Virus record (IMG/VR): IMGVR_UViG_3300043411_001582 | Location: 1-57,987 of that record | Strand: one strand, 5' to 3' | DNA length: 57,987 nt | Source of the DNA: a virus | Shown: positions 8,386 to 16,135 of the stretch, in pieces | Layout of the letters: every line of letters starts with the position of its first letter | How positions within the stretch are numbered: the first letter of the stretch is position 1 | Notes under the pieces: model-generated | The model's database searches: none | Seen by the model: only the letters and a program-made list of their open reading frames with translations | What the model was told of the DNA's origin: nothing | Translations under genes and position numbers: made by a program

Positions 8386-9176
8386 TGGCTATTCATAATT
8401 ATTTTTTCGACAATCAGATTCGTGCCTATATCCTGCAGGTGGCTGCAATCTTTAATGGGTTGCAGGTACAAACTGGAATCGGAGAATGTGGAGAAGCTGA
8501 ATTTATTTCAGTGCCTATTGTAATTGGACATAAAGATCGTGTTGTTGCAGCACTGATGGCTGGAAATACTTCTAATAGAATGTTTAGTCTTCCGACTATG
8601 GCACTTCATCTTTCGGCCTTGGCTATTGCGCCAGAACGTCGCAAAATTCAAGCCTATGTGGATCAACGTGTTACTTTAAAAGCCGGTGGGGTCTTTCCAG
8701 ATGATCTTACCGTTGTAAAACGTGCCATGCCTATTCCATATAATGCGACAATGGAATTGTCTATTCTGGTTTCTAACTCACAACAACGGGATCAGATTCT
8801 AGAACAAATTCTAGTTTTGTTTAATCCAGATATTCAAATTCAAAAGTCAGATGGCCCATTTGATTGGACTAAACTTACCAAAGTAGAGCTTACTGACATT
8901 GCTAATGAAGAGAACTATCCAGCTTCTACTGATCGTCGAATAATTAATTGGACTCTCACATTTGAGCTACCAATATTTTTAAGTATTCCAATGGGCACTA
9001 AAGATGATCTAGTCAGAAAGATTATCATTCAACTTGGCGACTTAAATTCGATGAACCTCAACGAGGTGGATGAGAACGGTGAATTAACACCATTTGGAAC
9101 ACCATTTGCTAAGATAGAATATTCTGGTAGACCTCCTGAAGGTCCTATTCCACCTGAGCCTATTCCAGTACCATGA
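8385..9176 (+). CDS. 15: tail completion / sheath stabiliser gp15-like
   Basis: The 263-residue protein matches T4 gp15 in length and layout: an N-terminal YFFDNQIRAYI block, a central PIPYNATMELSILVSN strand pair, and RRIINWTLTFELP (RRIEWSLTFE in T4) before a Pro-rich tail. gp15 caps the tail tube and sheath and joins the tail to the neck. It starts within the gp14 stop codon (TAATG). The stop overlaps a 29-codon reading frame by ATGA. Confidence 0.87.
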   Translation: MAIHNYFFDNQIRAYILQVAAIFNGLQVQTGIGECGEAEFISVPIVIGHKDRVVAALMAGNTSNRMFSLPTMALHLSALAIAPERRKIQAYVDQRVTLKAGGVFPDDLTVVKRAMPIPYNATMELSILVSNSQQRDQILEQILVLFNPDIQIQKSDGPFDWTKLTKVELTDIANEENYPASTDRRIINWTLTFELPIFLSIPMGTKDDLVRKIIIQLGDLNSMNLNEVDENGELTPFGTPFAKIEYSGRPPEGPIPPEPIPVP

Positions 9177-9262
9177 TAAAACGACTTGGAATTACTTTAG
9201 TTGATCTTCAAAACGGAAATTCAACAGTAAGACAGATAATTAAGATGTTTGGGTTTAAGTGA
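9173..9262 (+). CDS. small ORF, 29 aa
   Basis: An ATG overlapping the gp15 stop (ATGA) opens a 29-residue basic, hydrophobic peptide (MIKRLGITLVDLQNGNS...). The coupled overlap matches the style of other gene junctions here, but the peptide is too short to classify and could be noise. Confidence 0.35.
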   Translation: MIKRLGITLVDLQNGNSTVRQIIKMFGFK

Positions 9263-9301
9263 AGAAAGACACTCAAAATTTGGAGCAAAAACTGCATTTT
9301 C

Positions 9302-9309
9302 CATAAATA
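9302..9309 (+). promoter_or_regulatory. 18: late promoter CATAAATA for the sheath gene
   Basis: The late-type element lies 49 bp before the gp18 ATG. A 6-bp hairpin (AATAGC/GCTATT, 9327-9343) lies in the leader just ahead of the TTAGGAG ribosome binding site and may protect the 5' end of the message. Confidence 0.6.
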
Positions 9310-9357
9310 CTCTTATCATAAACAGTAATAGCCTTTTGCTATTTTAGGAGATTCAAT

Positions 9358-11196
9358 ATGTCAAGTCTAGTTTCAGCAGGTGTAAGTGTTTCGGTTATCG
9401 ATGACTCATTCTTCATCGCCACTTCAAGTGCCACCGTCCCATTGATATTTTTGGCATCCCGCGCAAACAAAGTTCAAGCTGATGGCATCTCTCCTGCCTC
9501 TGGAACTTTAGAGTCCGGTGTCGTTCGTACCATTACTTCTGTAAATCAATCGCTATCCTTATATGGTGTTCCATATTTTCAGAATGATGTTTCTGGAAAT
9601 GAATTCCACGGTGATGCACGTAACGAGTATGGTCTTCTTGCACTTAACAACTACTTGGGTGCCGGTGATCGTGCCTATGTTGTTCGTGCTAATGTTAACT
9701 TAAATGATAGTCCAGAAACCTTCATCAGCCTTGGTACCCCTGTTGCTGGTACTCCTTCTGTGATTGGAATTGGCAATGGCGTTATCTCTGGTATCACTGC
9801 ATTCTCTTCACAAGTGAAGCCACAAACCATTACTGTTACCTTTACATCGCCTACATCTTTTGGTGTAACTGGAACAACTTCTGGGCATGTTGGATCTGGA
9901 CTTGTTGGAACCCCATTTGCTTCTACTGTTGTCGGATTCAATATTGCCGCAGGTGCAACGCCTTTTGTTTCTGGAGATAGAATCGTATTCGCTCTGAACT
10001 ATGCTGCAGTTGCAGGTGGTGGTAACGTTGGCAATGGTGTGTTGTCTGGATTGCAGACTGATGTCTTAGCTGTCCCAGAAGTCATTACAGTCTCCTTTAC
10101 TTCGCCAACAGCCTTCACTGTTTCTAATGCCTTTGGGCCTGCTGGAGTTGGTGCCGTTAATACTCCTTTTGATGACAATCGTGTAGTGTTCACTATTACA
10201 ACTGGTGCAACACCTTTCGCCATTGGTGATACTTTCACTATTACTGCAACTTCAGTCACTATTACAGCTCCTTTAGGTACTTCTGACGCACAACGCCGCG
10301 TGACTATTGTGGCGGCTCTTCAAGCAGCTATAAACAGCAATGCTGAAGTTCGTTCTGAATTGTATGAGTACAATTTGATTCTTTGCCCTGGTTATTATGA
10401 AGTTGCCGATGAACTTGTTTCGTTAAGCAATGACATCTTCGAAGAAGCATTCGTGATCGCTGATACTCCTTGTAATCTGAATACCGATCAAACTTGCCAA
10501 TGGGCTTTGACCTCTGCACGTCAATCTAAGAACTCTATTGCATACTACTATCCTTGGGCTATTCAGTCTAACCTGGACGGACGTGACGTTCTTGGTGCAC
10601 CATCTGGTGTAGCTCTTAGAACCATCACCAACAGCGATAACATGTCCTATGTCTGGTTCGCACCAGCCGGTGTTACTAATGGCTTGACCTTTGGTGTGTC
10701 TAAGGTCGGATATGTAACTGGAACTCTTGGAACAGCTACTACATTTATCGAGACCAATTTGAATCAAGGTCAACGTGATAATTTGTATGAGTACTTCAAG
10801 AACATCAATCCGATTGTGTTCTTCCCGGGTCGTGGTATTCTTATCTGGGGTCAAAAGACTTCTTCTCCAGCTACATCAGCACTCGATCGTATCAACGCTG
10901 TCCGCTTGGTGATGTTCTTGCGTAGGACCTTAAGAAAAGGTGCTATGCCGTTTAATTTTAAACCAAATGATCAATCCACACGAGATGACTTGAAAGCTGC
11001 TGCTGATGGCGTGTTAGGTGATATTTTGACTAAGCGTGGCTTGTATGACTACGCATCATATTGCGATGAGAGCAATAATACGCCAACTCGTATTGATAAC
11101 AATGAATTATGGATGGATATAGGGATAAAAATTATAAAATCCGCCGAGTTCATATATATACCGATCCGAGTAGTAAATACCGGAGGAACTTTGTAA
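9358..11196 (+). CDS. 18: tail sheath protein gp18-like
   Basis: This 612-aa protein is the contractile sheath subunit. The N terminus (VSVIDDSFF ... SLYGVPYFQNDVSGN ... LALNNYLGAGDRAYVVRAN) and the C terminus (FLRRTLRKGAMPFNF ... WMDIGIKIIKSAEFIYIPIRVVNTGG) are typical of T4-type sheaths. Residues about 135-305 contain two tandem beta-rich modules (each FTSPT-x-F ... GATPF-x-x-GD) that likely form surface-exposed insertions and are shared with gp14. The gene has its own late promoter, a strong TTAGGAG ribosome binding site and a terminator at 11221. Confidence 0.93.
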   Translation: MSSLVSAGVSVSVIDDSFFIATSSATVPLIFLASRANKVQADGISPASGTLESGVVRTITSVNQSLSLYGVPYFQNDVSGNEFHGDARNEYGLLALNNYLGAGDRAYVVRANVNLNDSPETFISLGTPVAGTPSVIGIGNGVISGITAFSSQVKPQTITVTFTSPTSFGVTGTTSGHVGSGLVGTPFASTVVGFNIAAGATPFVSGDRIVFALNYAAVAGGGNVGNGVLSGLQTDVLAVPEVITVSFTSPTAFTVSNAFGPAGVGAVNTPFDDNRVVFTITTGATPFAIGDTFTITATSVTITAPLGTSDAQRRVTIVAALQAAINSNAEVRSELYEYNLILCPGYYEVADELVSLSNDIFEEAFVIADTPCNLNTDQTCQWALTSARQSKNSIAYYYPWAIQSNLDGRDVLGAPSGVALRTITNSDNMSYVWFAPAGVTNGLTFGVSKVGYVTGTLGTATTFIETNLNQGQRDNLYEYFKNINPIVFFPGRGILIWGQKTSSPATSALDRINAVRLVMFLRRTLRKGAMPFNFKPNDQSTRDDLKAAADGVLGDILTKRGLYDYASYCDESNNTPTRIDNNELWMDIGIKIIKSAEFIYIPIRVVNTGGTL

Positions 11197-11220
11197 GAAG
11201 ATAATTCTTCAACCTAAATG

Positions 11221-11247
11221 AAAGGACTGCCTAGGCAGTCCTTTTTT
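11221..11247 (+). terminator. rho-independent terminator after gp18
   Basis: AAAGGACTGC and GCAGTCCTTT form a 10-bp stem around the loop CTAG, followed by TTT. The 3' arm and tail (AGTCCTTTTTTGTTTCTG) are identical to those of the terminator after gp19. Confidence 0.88.
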
Positions 11248-11266
11248 GTTTCTGATCTACTTAAAG

Positions 11267-11274
11267 TATAAATA
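11267..11274 (+). promoter_or_regulatory. late promoter TATAAATA
   Basis: A perfect late element follows the sheath terminator and precedes the HNH endonuclease start by 30 bp. Confidence 0.65.
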
Positions 11275-11303
11275 GATTTGATCTTAACTTCAAGGAACAT
11301 TAC

Positions 11304-12254
11304 ATGATATACTGTGCCGTTTGCAATAAGCCATTTAAAGGGATTAATAAGAGACATCTGTTTCACCATAATCTTACAAGAGAAGAGTATATTCAAAAAT
11401 TTCCTGATTCACCTCTACAATCGCCTGAAAGTGCTGAAAAGAGAAAGTTGGCATCTCTTAAAAGAGAGACAGCTATGTTAGAAGAAACTAAAATCAAAAG
11501 AGCCGAAAAGATTTCAAAATCCAGAATTGGAATAGATCCTTGGAACAAAGACAAACCAGGTTATAAATTAGAGTGGTCCGATGAGGCTAGAGCTAGAGTC
11601 GCAGAACGTGGACCATATAATAAAGGTGTCCCGAGATCTGAAGAAGATAAAAGGAAACAGTCTATTACGATGAAAGCCAAATTTGCTTCAGGTGAATTGG
11701 AACATTGGAATAAAGGAAATCACTGGTCTGAAGAAGTTAAGAATAGGATTAGCACAAGCAATTTAGGCAAAACTTATACTGAAGAACAGTCCGCAAATCA
11801 TTTAGCCGCTATAAGACGAATCGTTTCTTCTCCTGATTATGTTTCGCCAATGAAAGGCAAATCTCATAATGACGAAACTAAAAAGAAACTTTCAGAAGCT
11901 AGCTTAAGAAATGCTGCTGCCGTAAGAAAGAAACATGAAGAAGCCGGACGGTGGATCCCAAAAGAGAATCTTTCAGAGATGGAACGATTCAGACAAGAGG
12001 TTTGGAAACTTACTAACAGGATAGTTCATCTGATAGAGGGTTTTGACGAATCTAAACGAGGAGTGAATAGTCTTACTGCGGATAATTATCAAGTTGATCA
12101 TCGGTACTCTATAACTCAAGGTTATCTAGACGGACTTTCTCCTGAACAACTAAGTCATCCGGCAAATCTACGATTCATTCCTTGGCGAGATAATGCTAAG
12201 AAAAGTGAAAGATGTGATTTTACACTTCATGAATTTCTAGAGTTGATCAAGTAA
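11304..12254 (+). CDS. HNH homing endonuclease with NUMOD3 motifs
   Basis: The 316-aa protein has an N-terminal zinc-finger-like CxxC ... H-x-x-x-H segment (CAVCNKPFK ... HLFHHNLTREEY), several NUMOD3-type DNA-binding motifs (SRIGIDPWNK, LGKTYTEEQ, GKSHNDETKKKLSEAS), and a C-terminal HNH core (VDHRYSITQGYL ... HPANLRFIPWRDN). It is a free-standing homing endonuclease inserted after the sheath gene. The ribosome binding site is AAGGA, 9 bases before the ATG. Confidence 0.82.
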   Translation: MIYCAVCNKPFKGINKRHLFHHNLTREEYIQKFPDSPLQSPESAEKRKLASLKRETAMLEETKIKRAEKISKSRIGIDPWNKDKPGYKLEWSDEARARVAERGPYNKGVPRSEEDKRKQSITMKAKFASGELEHWNKGNHWSEEVKNRISTSNLGKTYTEEQSANHLAAIRRIVSSPDYVSPMKGKSHNDETKKKLSEASLRNAAAVRKKHEEAGRWIPKENLSEMERFRQEVWKLTNRIVHLIEGFDESKRGVNSLTADNYQVDHRYSITQGYLDGLSPEQLSHPANLRFIPWRDNAKKSERCDFTLHEFLELIK

Positions 12255-12261
12255 ACGCAAA

Positions 12262-12285
12262 AATGGGATTCATTTGAATCCCATT
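12262..12285 (+). terminator. hairpin after the HNH gene, probable terminator
   Basis: AATGGGATTC pairs with GAATCCCATT across an ATTT loop (10 bp, perfect). The following tract (CCTTATTCTC) is only moderately T-rich, so termination may be weak. Confidence 0.55.
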
Positions 12286-12376
12286 CCTTATTCTCAAACT
12301 AGTGCTATTAAATTAGCGTTGCATTAGATTGGTGTGAGAGTTCATCTTAAAAAATTAGATACATGAATCAAATATC

Positions 12377-12384
12377 TATAAATA
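12377..12384 (+). promoter_or_regulatory. late promoter TATAAATA
   Basis: A perfect late element lies 27 bp before the hydrolase ATG. The rest of the 12286-12410 gap shows no gene. Confidence 0.62.
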
Positions 12385-12410
12385 GATAATCATATAAAAT
12401 TAAAAAAATC

Positions 12411-13286
12411 ATGTCTAGAATAACGCAGCTCAAGAGATCTCTGACAGATAGACGCACTCATGTTGAACCATGGGACGGGGAAGAGCGGCGAACTAGAATA
12501 GAAGGTACCCGAAGGTTTCCAGACGTTGCGGCACCTTCAATGTGGTTGCTAGCAAGTGAATATAGATCCATCTTTGAGATCTGTGCAGGCCTAGCATCAA
12601 TAAAAACTCTAAGTCATTTAACACCAAGAGGTGATGGGCATCCGGTAATGGTTTTGCCAGGACTTAGTGCGGCCGATGGTTCAACTTCATTGCTTAGAGC
12701 ATTTCTTGATGCACTTAGATATGTGACTTTTGGCTGGGGCTTTGGTCGCAATACTGGAGTTACTGAAGAAAGAATCTTAGAACTTCGGGATAGACTAGAT
12801 TACATATACGAGTTGCATGGGAAAAAAGTTAGCTTGATAGGACATAGCCTTGGCGGAGTTTATGCCAGAGAATTAGCCAGGCTTAGACCAGATCTAGTAC
12901 GTCAAGTAATAACATTAGGGTCGCCATTTACTGGGCATCCTTTAGCCAGCACTGGAACTTTGTTATATGAGTTCTTATCTGGAACCAAATTAAACACATT
13001 AGACTTTAATAGACATCTAGATATGCGCATTAAGCCACCAGTCCCTGTGACGTCAGTATATTCTAAGATGGACGGCGTGGTGGCTTGGCAGTGTTCTATA
13101 GAACAAAGAACCGAAACAAGTGAAAGCATTAATATAAGAGGCTGTAGCCATATTGGTATGGGCAGTGCACCAACTGCATTATATCTGATAGGCGAAAGAT
13201 TATCTCAAGAAGAAAATAAATGGATGCACTTTAAACCAAATGGTGTACAACAAATACTTTATGGTATCTACGATCATTTAATATAG
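12411..13286 (+). CDS. alpha/beta hydrolase, lipase/esterase-like
   Basis: The 291-aa protein has the classical alpha/beta hydrolase triad: nucleophile elbow GHSLGG (residues 144-149, Ser146), an acid in KMDGVVAW (Asp221) and a histidine in CSHIGMG (His247). An oxyanion-type MVLPGLSA lies near residue 80. The layout resembles bacterial triacylglycerol lipase/esterase-type enzymes. No signal peptide or membrane segment is visible; the N terminus is charged (RRTHVEPWDGEERR). It is unusual in a T4-like phage. It might act on host lipids during lysis or adsorption, or be a virion enzyme. It has a late promoter but no clear ribosome binding site. Confidence 0.82.
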   Translation: MSRITQLKRSLTDRRTHVEPWDGEERRTRIEGTRRFPDVAAPSMWLLASEYRSIFEICAGLASIKTLSHLTPRGDGHPVMVLPGLSAADGSTSLLRAFLDALRYVTFGWGFGRNTGVTEERILELRDRLDYIYELHGKKVSLIGHSLGGVYARELARLRPDLVRQVITLGSPFTGHPLASTGTLLYEFLSGTKLNTLDFNRHLDMRIKPPVPVTSVYSKMDGVVAWQCSIEQRTETSESINIRGCSHIGMGSAPTALYLIGERLSQEENKWMHFKPNGVQQILYGIYDHLI

Positions 13287-13292
13287 TTCTTT

Positions 13293-13838
13293 TTATTTAT
13301 GAATGAAGCTATTGCACTTTGCCATTAACTGATGGTGAACGTGTTCATTTAAGACTGTTTTTCCATCGTGTCGATCAAGTAAAAACCAGGCTGGACCATA
13401 TTCATGATATTCATCAATGATAGCATTGAATTTATCTTTTGGGATGCTGATTCTATCATCGACAAAGTCTTCTGTTATTTTTTCTCTAGAAAGAAAAATT
13501 TCAAGAACATCGAATCGAGACTTCAATTCTTCATAGTATTTTTTAGATAGTGCCAAATATTCTGGACTGGCATTTCTAAAAATTTTATCATAGACCAGAT
13601 TAGAGACTATGAATCTATCTAAAATATAAGTCTTACGCTTGTCAAGTAATTCAAACATGCTGAATAGCAGTTCAAAATCTTTCTCAGTGTTGATTCGAAG
13701 TAATTCACCAGACGGCAAAGTCTTTTTGAATTTAATTTCTTGAACGCGATCATAATGAAAAAGAAGATCCTGAATGAAGGTGGACTTACAACACTCGTCA
13801 GGCCCATCCAATATAATGAATTTGGTTTTAGCGCCCAT
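13293..13838 (-). CDS. thymidylate-kinase-like dNMP kinase
   Basis: The 181-aa protein starts MGAKTKFIILDGPDECCKST; its P-loop context (LDGPD-x-x-x-KST) and a downstream LDRF motif are those of thymidylate/deoxynucleoside kinases. The glycine usually found before the Walker lysine is replaced by Cys. I choose ATG 13838 because it has a GAGAGG ribosome binding site; an in-frame ATG at 13853 is possible. It overlaps the GT-B-like gene by 11 bp and is last in a minus-strand operon with a dCMP-hydroxymethylase-like gene, so a role like that of T4 gp1 (phosphorylating the modified dNMP) is plausible. Confidence 0.7.
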   Translation of the reverse strand: MGAKTKFIILDGPDECCKSTFIQDLLFHYDRVQEIKFKKTLPSGELLRINTEKDFELLFSMFELLDKRKTYILDRFIVSNLVYDKIFRNASPEYLALSKKYYEELKSRFDVLEIFLSREKITEDFVDDRISIPKDKFNAIIDEYHEYGPAWFLLDRHDGKTVLNEHVHHQLMAKCNSFIHK

Positions 13839-14868
13839 GAATAAACCTCTCATTCAAATAACTATCAACTTCGTCTTTTGAATATACGAATGAATGCATA
13901 CTTGTTCTATTATACACTACATTTGACAAGGCCATTGGCAGTTGATTCAGATCAGTAATAGAATTTTTATTACCAATCAATGCTGCATTAAAGGCGATTA
14001 CTGGGCAACCATAGTGGAAGAATTCGATTGTGCCAGGATGAAGAACCGTGTCAATATCATCCAACATTACAACTATTGGTTTAGATTGTAGAATTTTGTA
14101 ATATTCTTCTTTTGTCGGTTTGATCTTAACAACATATGGCGGAAGATCTCCACTTGTTTCATTCGGATCTGTAATTACGACAGTGTAGCCTTTATATATA
14201 GAGCTTTCAAAGACCTCTTTAAATTCTTCCCACTTATAGGCTTTATCAGAAAGCCTAAAAGGCCAGAAGATCATTTTACTAGGAAGCTCTTCAACATCTT
14301 CAGAAATAGGCAACAGGTTTTCATGTGCGCATTTAGTATGTACCAAGACTTTGTCTGCTAGATCTGGTCTAACTTCTACAATATATTCTTTCTGCCTCGG
14401 ATTCAAAACCGTAGTAAACAGACTGTGTTCAATAGACCAGAGATCCGTTTCAAAGAACTTATCAATATACGGACGATCCAGCTCAGGCAATTTAGTGATA
14501 TTGAAGTTATAAATTACAGGCAAAGTTCCAGGATAGCCTGTAATATCTGTGATCAGAACATCACAACCTTTTTGTGCAAACCAGATAGCACACCAATTAG
14601 TTCCCCAAAATACTTCTCTAGTGTTAGCTGCATTTACACCATAAGTAAAAGGAATAAAGACAAATTTTCCAGAATCGATTTCAACTTTAAACTTTTCTAA
14701 AGTTTCCTCAATATCGCAGGCATCATGTGGAAGGGCAATTCGTACTTCTTCAAAATCACTCGCATAAGCCCTGGCAATAGACAACTGAAAGTTTCCGTCC
14801 TTAAGAACTGAATACTTTCCATCAGTGTATCGCCGCATGGAAAACATGCTTAGAAATAAAGCTTTCAT
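13828..14868 (-). CDS. GT-B glycosyltransferase-like protein
   Basis: The 346-aa protein looks like a GT-B glycosyltransferase. The C-terminal half has a Rossmann-type segment (MIFWPFRLSDKAYKW ... YTVVITDPNE) and a donor-site-like HPGTIEFFHYGCPVIAFN near residue 285. The N-terminal half (KALFLSMFSMRRYTDG ... VRIALPHDA) also fits. It follows the hydroxymethylase-like gene by 6 bp, with a TAGGAT ribosome binding site. In T4, hydroxymethylated cytosines are glucosylated, which makes a DNA glycosyltransferase the natural guess; a sugar or teichoic-type substrate cannot be ruled out. Confidence 0.5.
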   Translation of the reverse strand: MKALFLSMFSMRRYTDGKYSVLKDGNFQLSIARAYASDFEEVRIALPHDACDIEETLEKFKVEIDSGKFVFIPFTYGVNAANTREVFWGTNWCAIWFAQKGCDVLITDITGYPGTLPVIYNFNITKLPELDRPYIDKFFETDLWSIEHSLFTTVLNPRQKEYIVEVRPDLADKVLVHTKCAHENLLPISEDVEELPSKMIFWPFRLSDKAYKWEEFKEVFESSIYKGYTVVITDPNETSGDLPPYVVKIKPTKEEYYKILQSKPIVVMLDDIDTVLHPGTIEFFHYGCPVIAFNAALIGNKNSITDLNQLPMALSNVVYNRTSMHSFVYSKDEVDSYLNERFIHGR

Positions 14869-14874
14869 AAAATC

Positions 14875-15642
14875 CTAAAGTTTCTTTTGAATCATTCCAA
14901 CTTCGCCGGCTATGTCAGCCGCAAGAATCTTATCAACCAACGGTTGCTCACGATCAAAGTAGTGTGCACTCATCATTGTATGATGATATGAACCCAATTT
15001 CAAATCTGGGTAAGTTTTCTTCAAAACTCTATACAGATGCTCTTGCAACATAGTCATATTGAAAATGTCAAAGCAAATAGTTAAGCAACAGTTATTAGAT
15101 CGCATGTTTGAGTACATATGCAATGCGTCGTTGCGAATCATGAAACTAAATGTCATTGAACATGGATACTCTTCCTTAGTATCTGTTCCAAGCATGTCAA
15201 GATCGCCTTCATTTAGAATGTGAATTACAGCTCTACGCGAACTTGAGTCTCGCACAAGTTCATCAACAATATACGGCAATTGCTTCAGAATTCTAGGCCC
15301 ATATGCTGTAGAGAAATTAGTCGGCATGACCTTTTCGTCTTTTGGCTTGTCAATGAAATTGGCAGCGTTCTTATTTGAACTAAACACGTACGAAAAATCA
15401 GTGTCACCATTAATCATCCAGAGCCAGAATTTGGTCGCGAAGACATAATCTACTTCACGAGCCTTGTTCCAGATATAACGGTCGCGCGGATTGGTCAGTT
15501 CAAATGAAAGATTGGTAATCTCTCGAGATCCAATGCCACGCGGATTAGGTGTGAACTCTGGATTATCATTCAGCTCTTGTAAAATTGAAATGTAAATATC
15601 TTCAAAAGAATCGCCACTCAAGTGTTTCATAACATTACTCAT
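14875..15642 (-). CDS. ThyA-family dCMP hydroxymethylase-like enzyme
   Basis: The 255-aa protein is a thymidylate-synthase-family enzyme: FSTAYGPRI near 110-118, the SRRAV arginines at 136-137, the catalytic Cys in YPCSMTF (Cys161), RSNN at 181-184, and a His/Phe pair at 227-229. In ThyA the RSCD...PFN Asn contacts the uracil ring; here the matching position is Asp192 (CFDI). In T4 gp42 the equivalent Asn-to-Asp change gives dCMP specificity. I therefore favour a deoxycytidylate 5-hydroxymethylase over a dTMP synthase. The usual Asp of RSCD is Asn184, so the active site is not typical of either. The ribosome binding site is AAGGAT. It overlaps the upstream gene by 8 bp. Confidence 0.75.
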   Translation of the reverse strand: MSNVMKHLSGDSFEDIYISILQELNDNPEFTPNPRGIGSREITNLSFELTNPRDRYIWNKAREVDYVFATKFWLWMINGDTDFSYVFSSNKNAANFIDKPKDEKVMPTNFSTAYGPRILKQLPYIVDELVRDSSSRRAVIHILNEGDLDMLGTDTKEEYPCSMTFSFMIRNDALHMYSNMRSNNCCLTICFDIFNMTMLQEHLYRVLKKTYPDLKLGSYHHTMMSAHYFDREQPLVDKILAADIAGEVGMIQKKL

Positions 15643-16135
15643 CTTGATCCTTATAAGCCTTTTGGCTATTAATTTGTTCTGTCACAGCATCAATCATAAA
15701 CTGATTCAAAGTGACATTCAGTTTATGTGCGGCTAATGAAATTGCTACAAGCTCACTTTGTGTTAATTCAATCGGAATCAAAATTCCCTGATCATACTCA
15801 CGTCCTTCAATTATAGCTGTAGCTTTTTCCATAAAGTCTTCTTCAATGATGTCGATGTAATCTACTTCTTCCCAGGCAGTGTTATCGTTCTCATCAAACT
15901 CAAACTTTTCGTTCTTCCATCGAAAAGCTTTTTCCAAAGCATAATCACAGACTTCCATCATAATGACGTCTTGTGTTGCACAATCAAAAATACAGGCAAT
16001 GCTGAATCCACCATCGCTGTGTTTGCCATTCCAATAGTCAAAGTTATAGGCGGCGTTACTTTGAGTACAATTGTAATCACAACCCTCAGATAACTTATAT
16101 CCGGTTAATTCAAAAAATGTTTTTATCGTAAGCAT
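15635..16135 (-). CDS. hypothetical protein with RHH-like C terminus
   Basis: The 166-aa product is acidic. Its last 50 residues (IPIELTQSELVAISLAAHKLNVTLNQF) resemble an Arc/CopG-type ribbon-helix-helix segment, which would suggest DNA binding or dimerisation. The N-terminal 110 residues are unrecognised, with several Cys and aromatic residues. It starts within the end of the reductase gene (13-bp overlap) with an AAGGGAT ribosome binding site. Confidence 0.6.
   Translation of the reverse strand: MLTIKTFFELTGYKLSEGCDYNCTQSNAAYNFDYWNGKHSDGGFSIACIFDCATQDVIMMEVCDYALEKAFRWKNEKFEFDENDNTAWEEVDYIDIIEEDFMEKATAIIEGREYDQGILIPIELTQSELVAISLAAHKLNVTLNQFMIDAVTEQINSQKAYKDQDE

Noticed and set aside
10423-10854. 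143-codon minus-strand frame inside the sheath gene
   Set aside because: It lies fully opposite a certain structural gene, with no ribosome binding site and no plausible family.
14875-15642. Plain thymidylate synthase
   Set aside because: The Asn that selects uracil is Asp192 as in dCMP hydroxymethylases, so I did not use the thyA name; an assay would decide.
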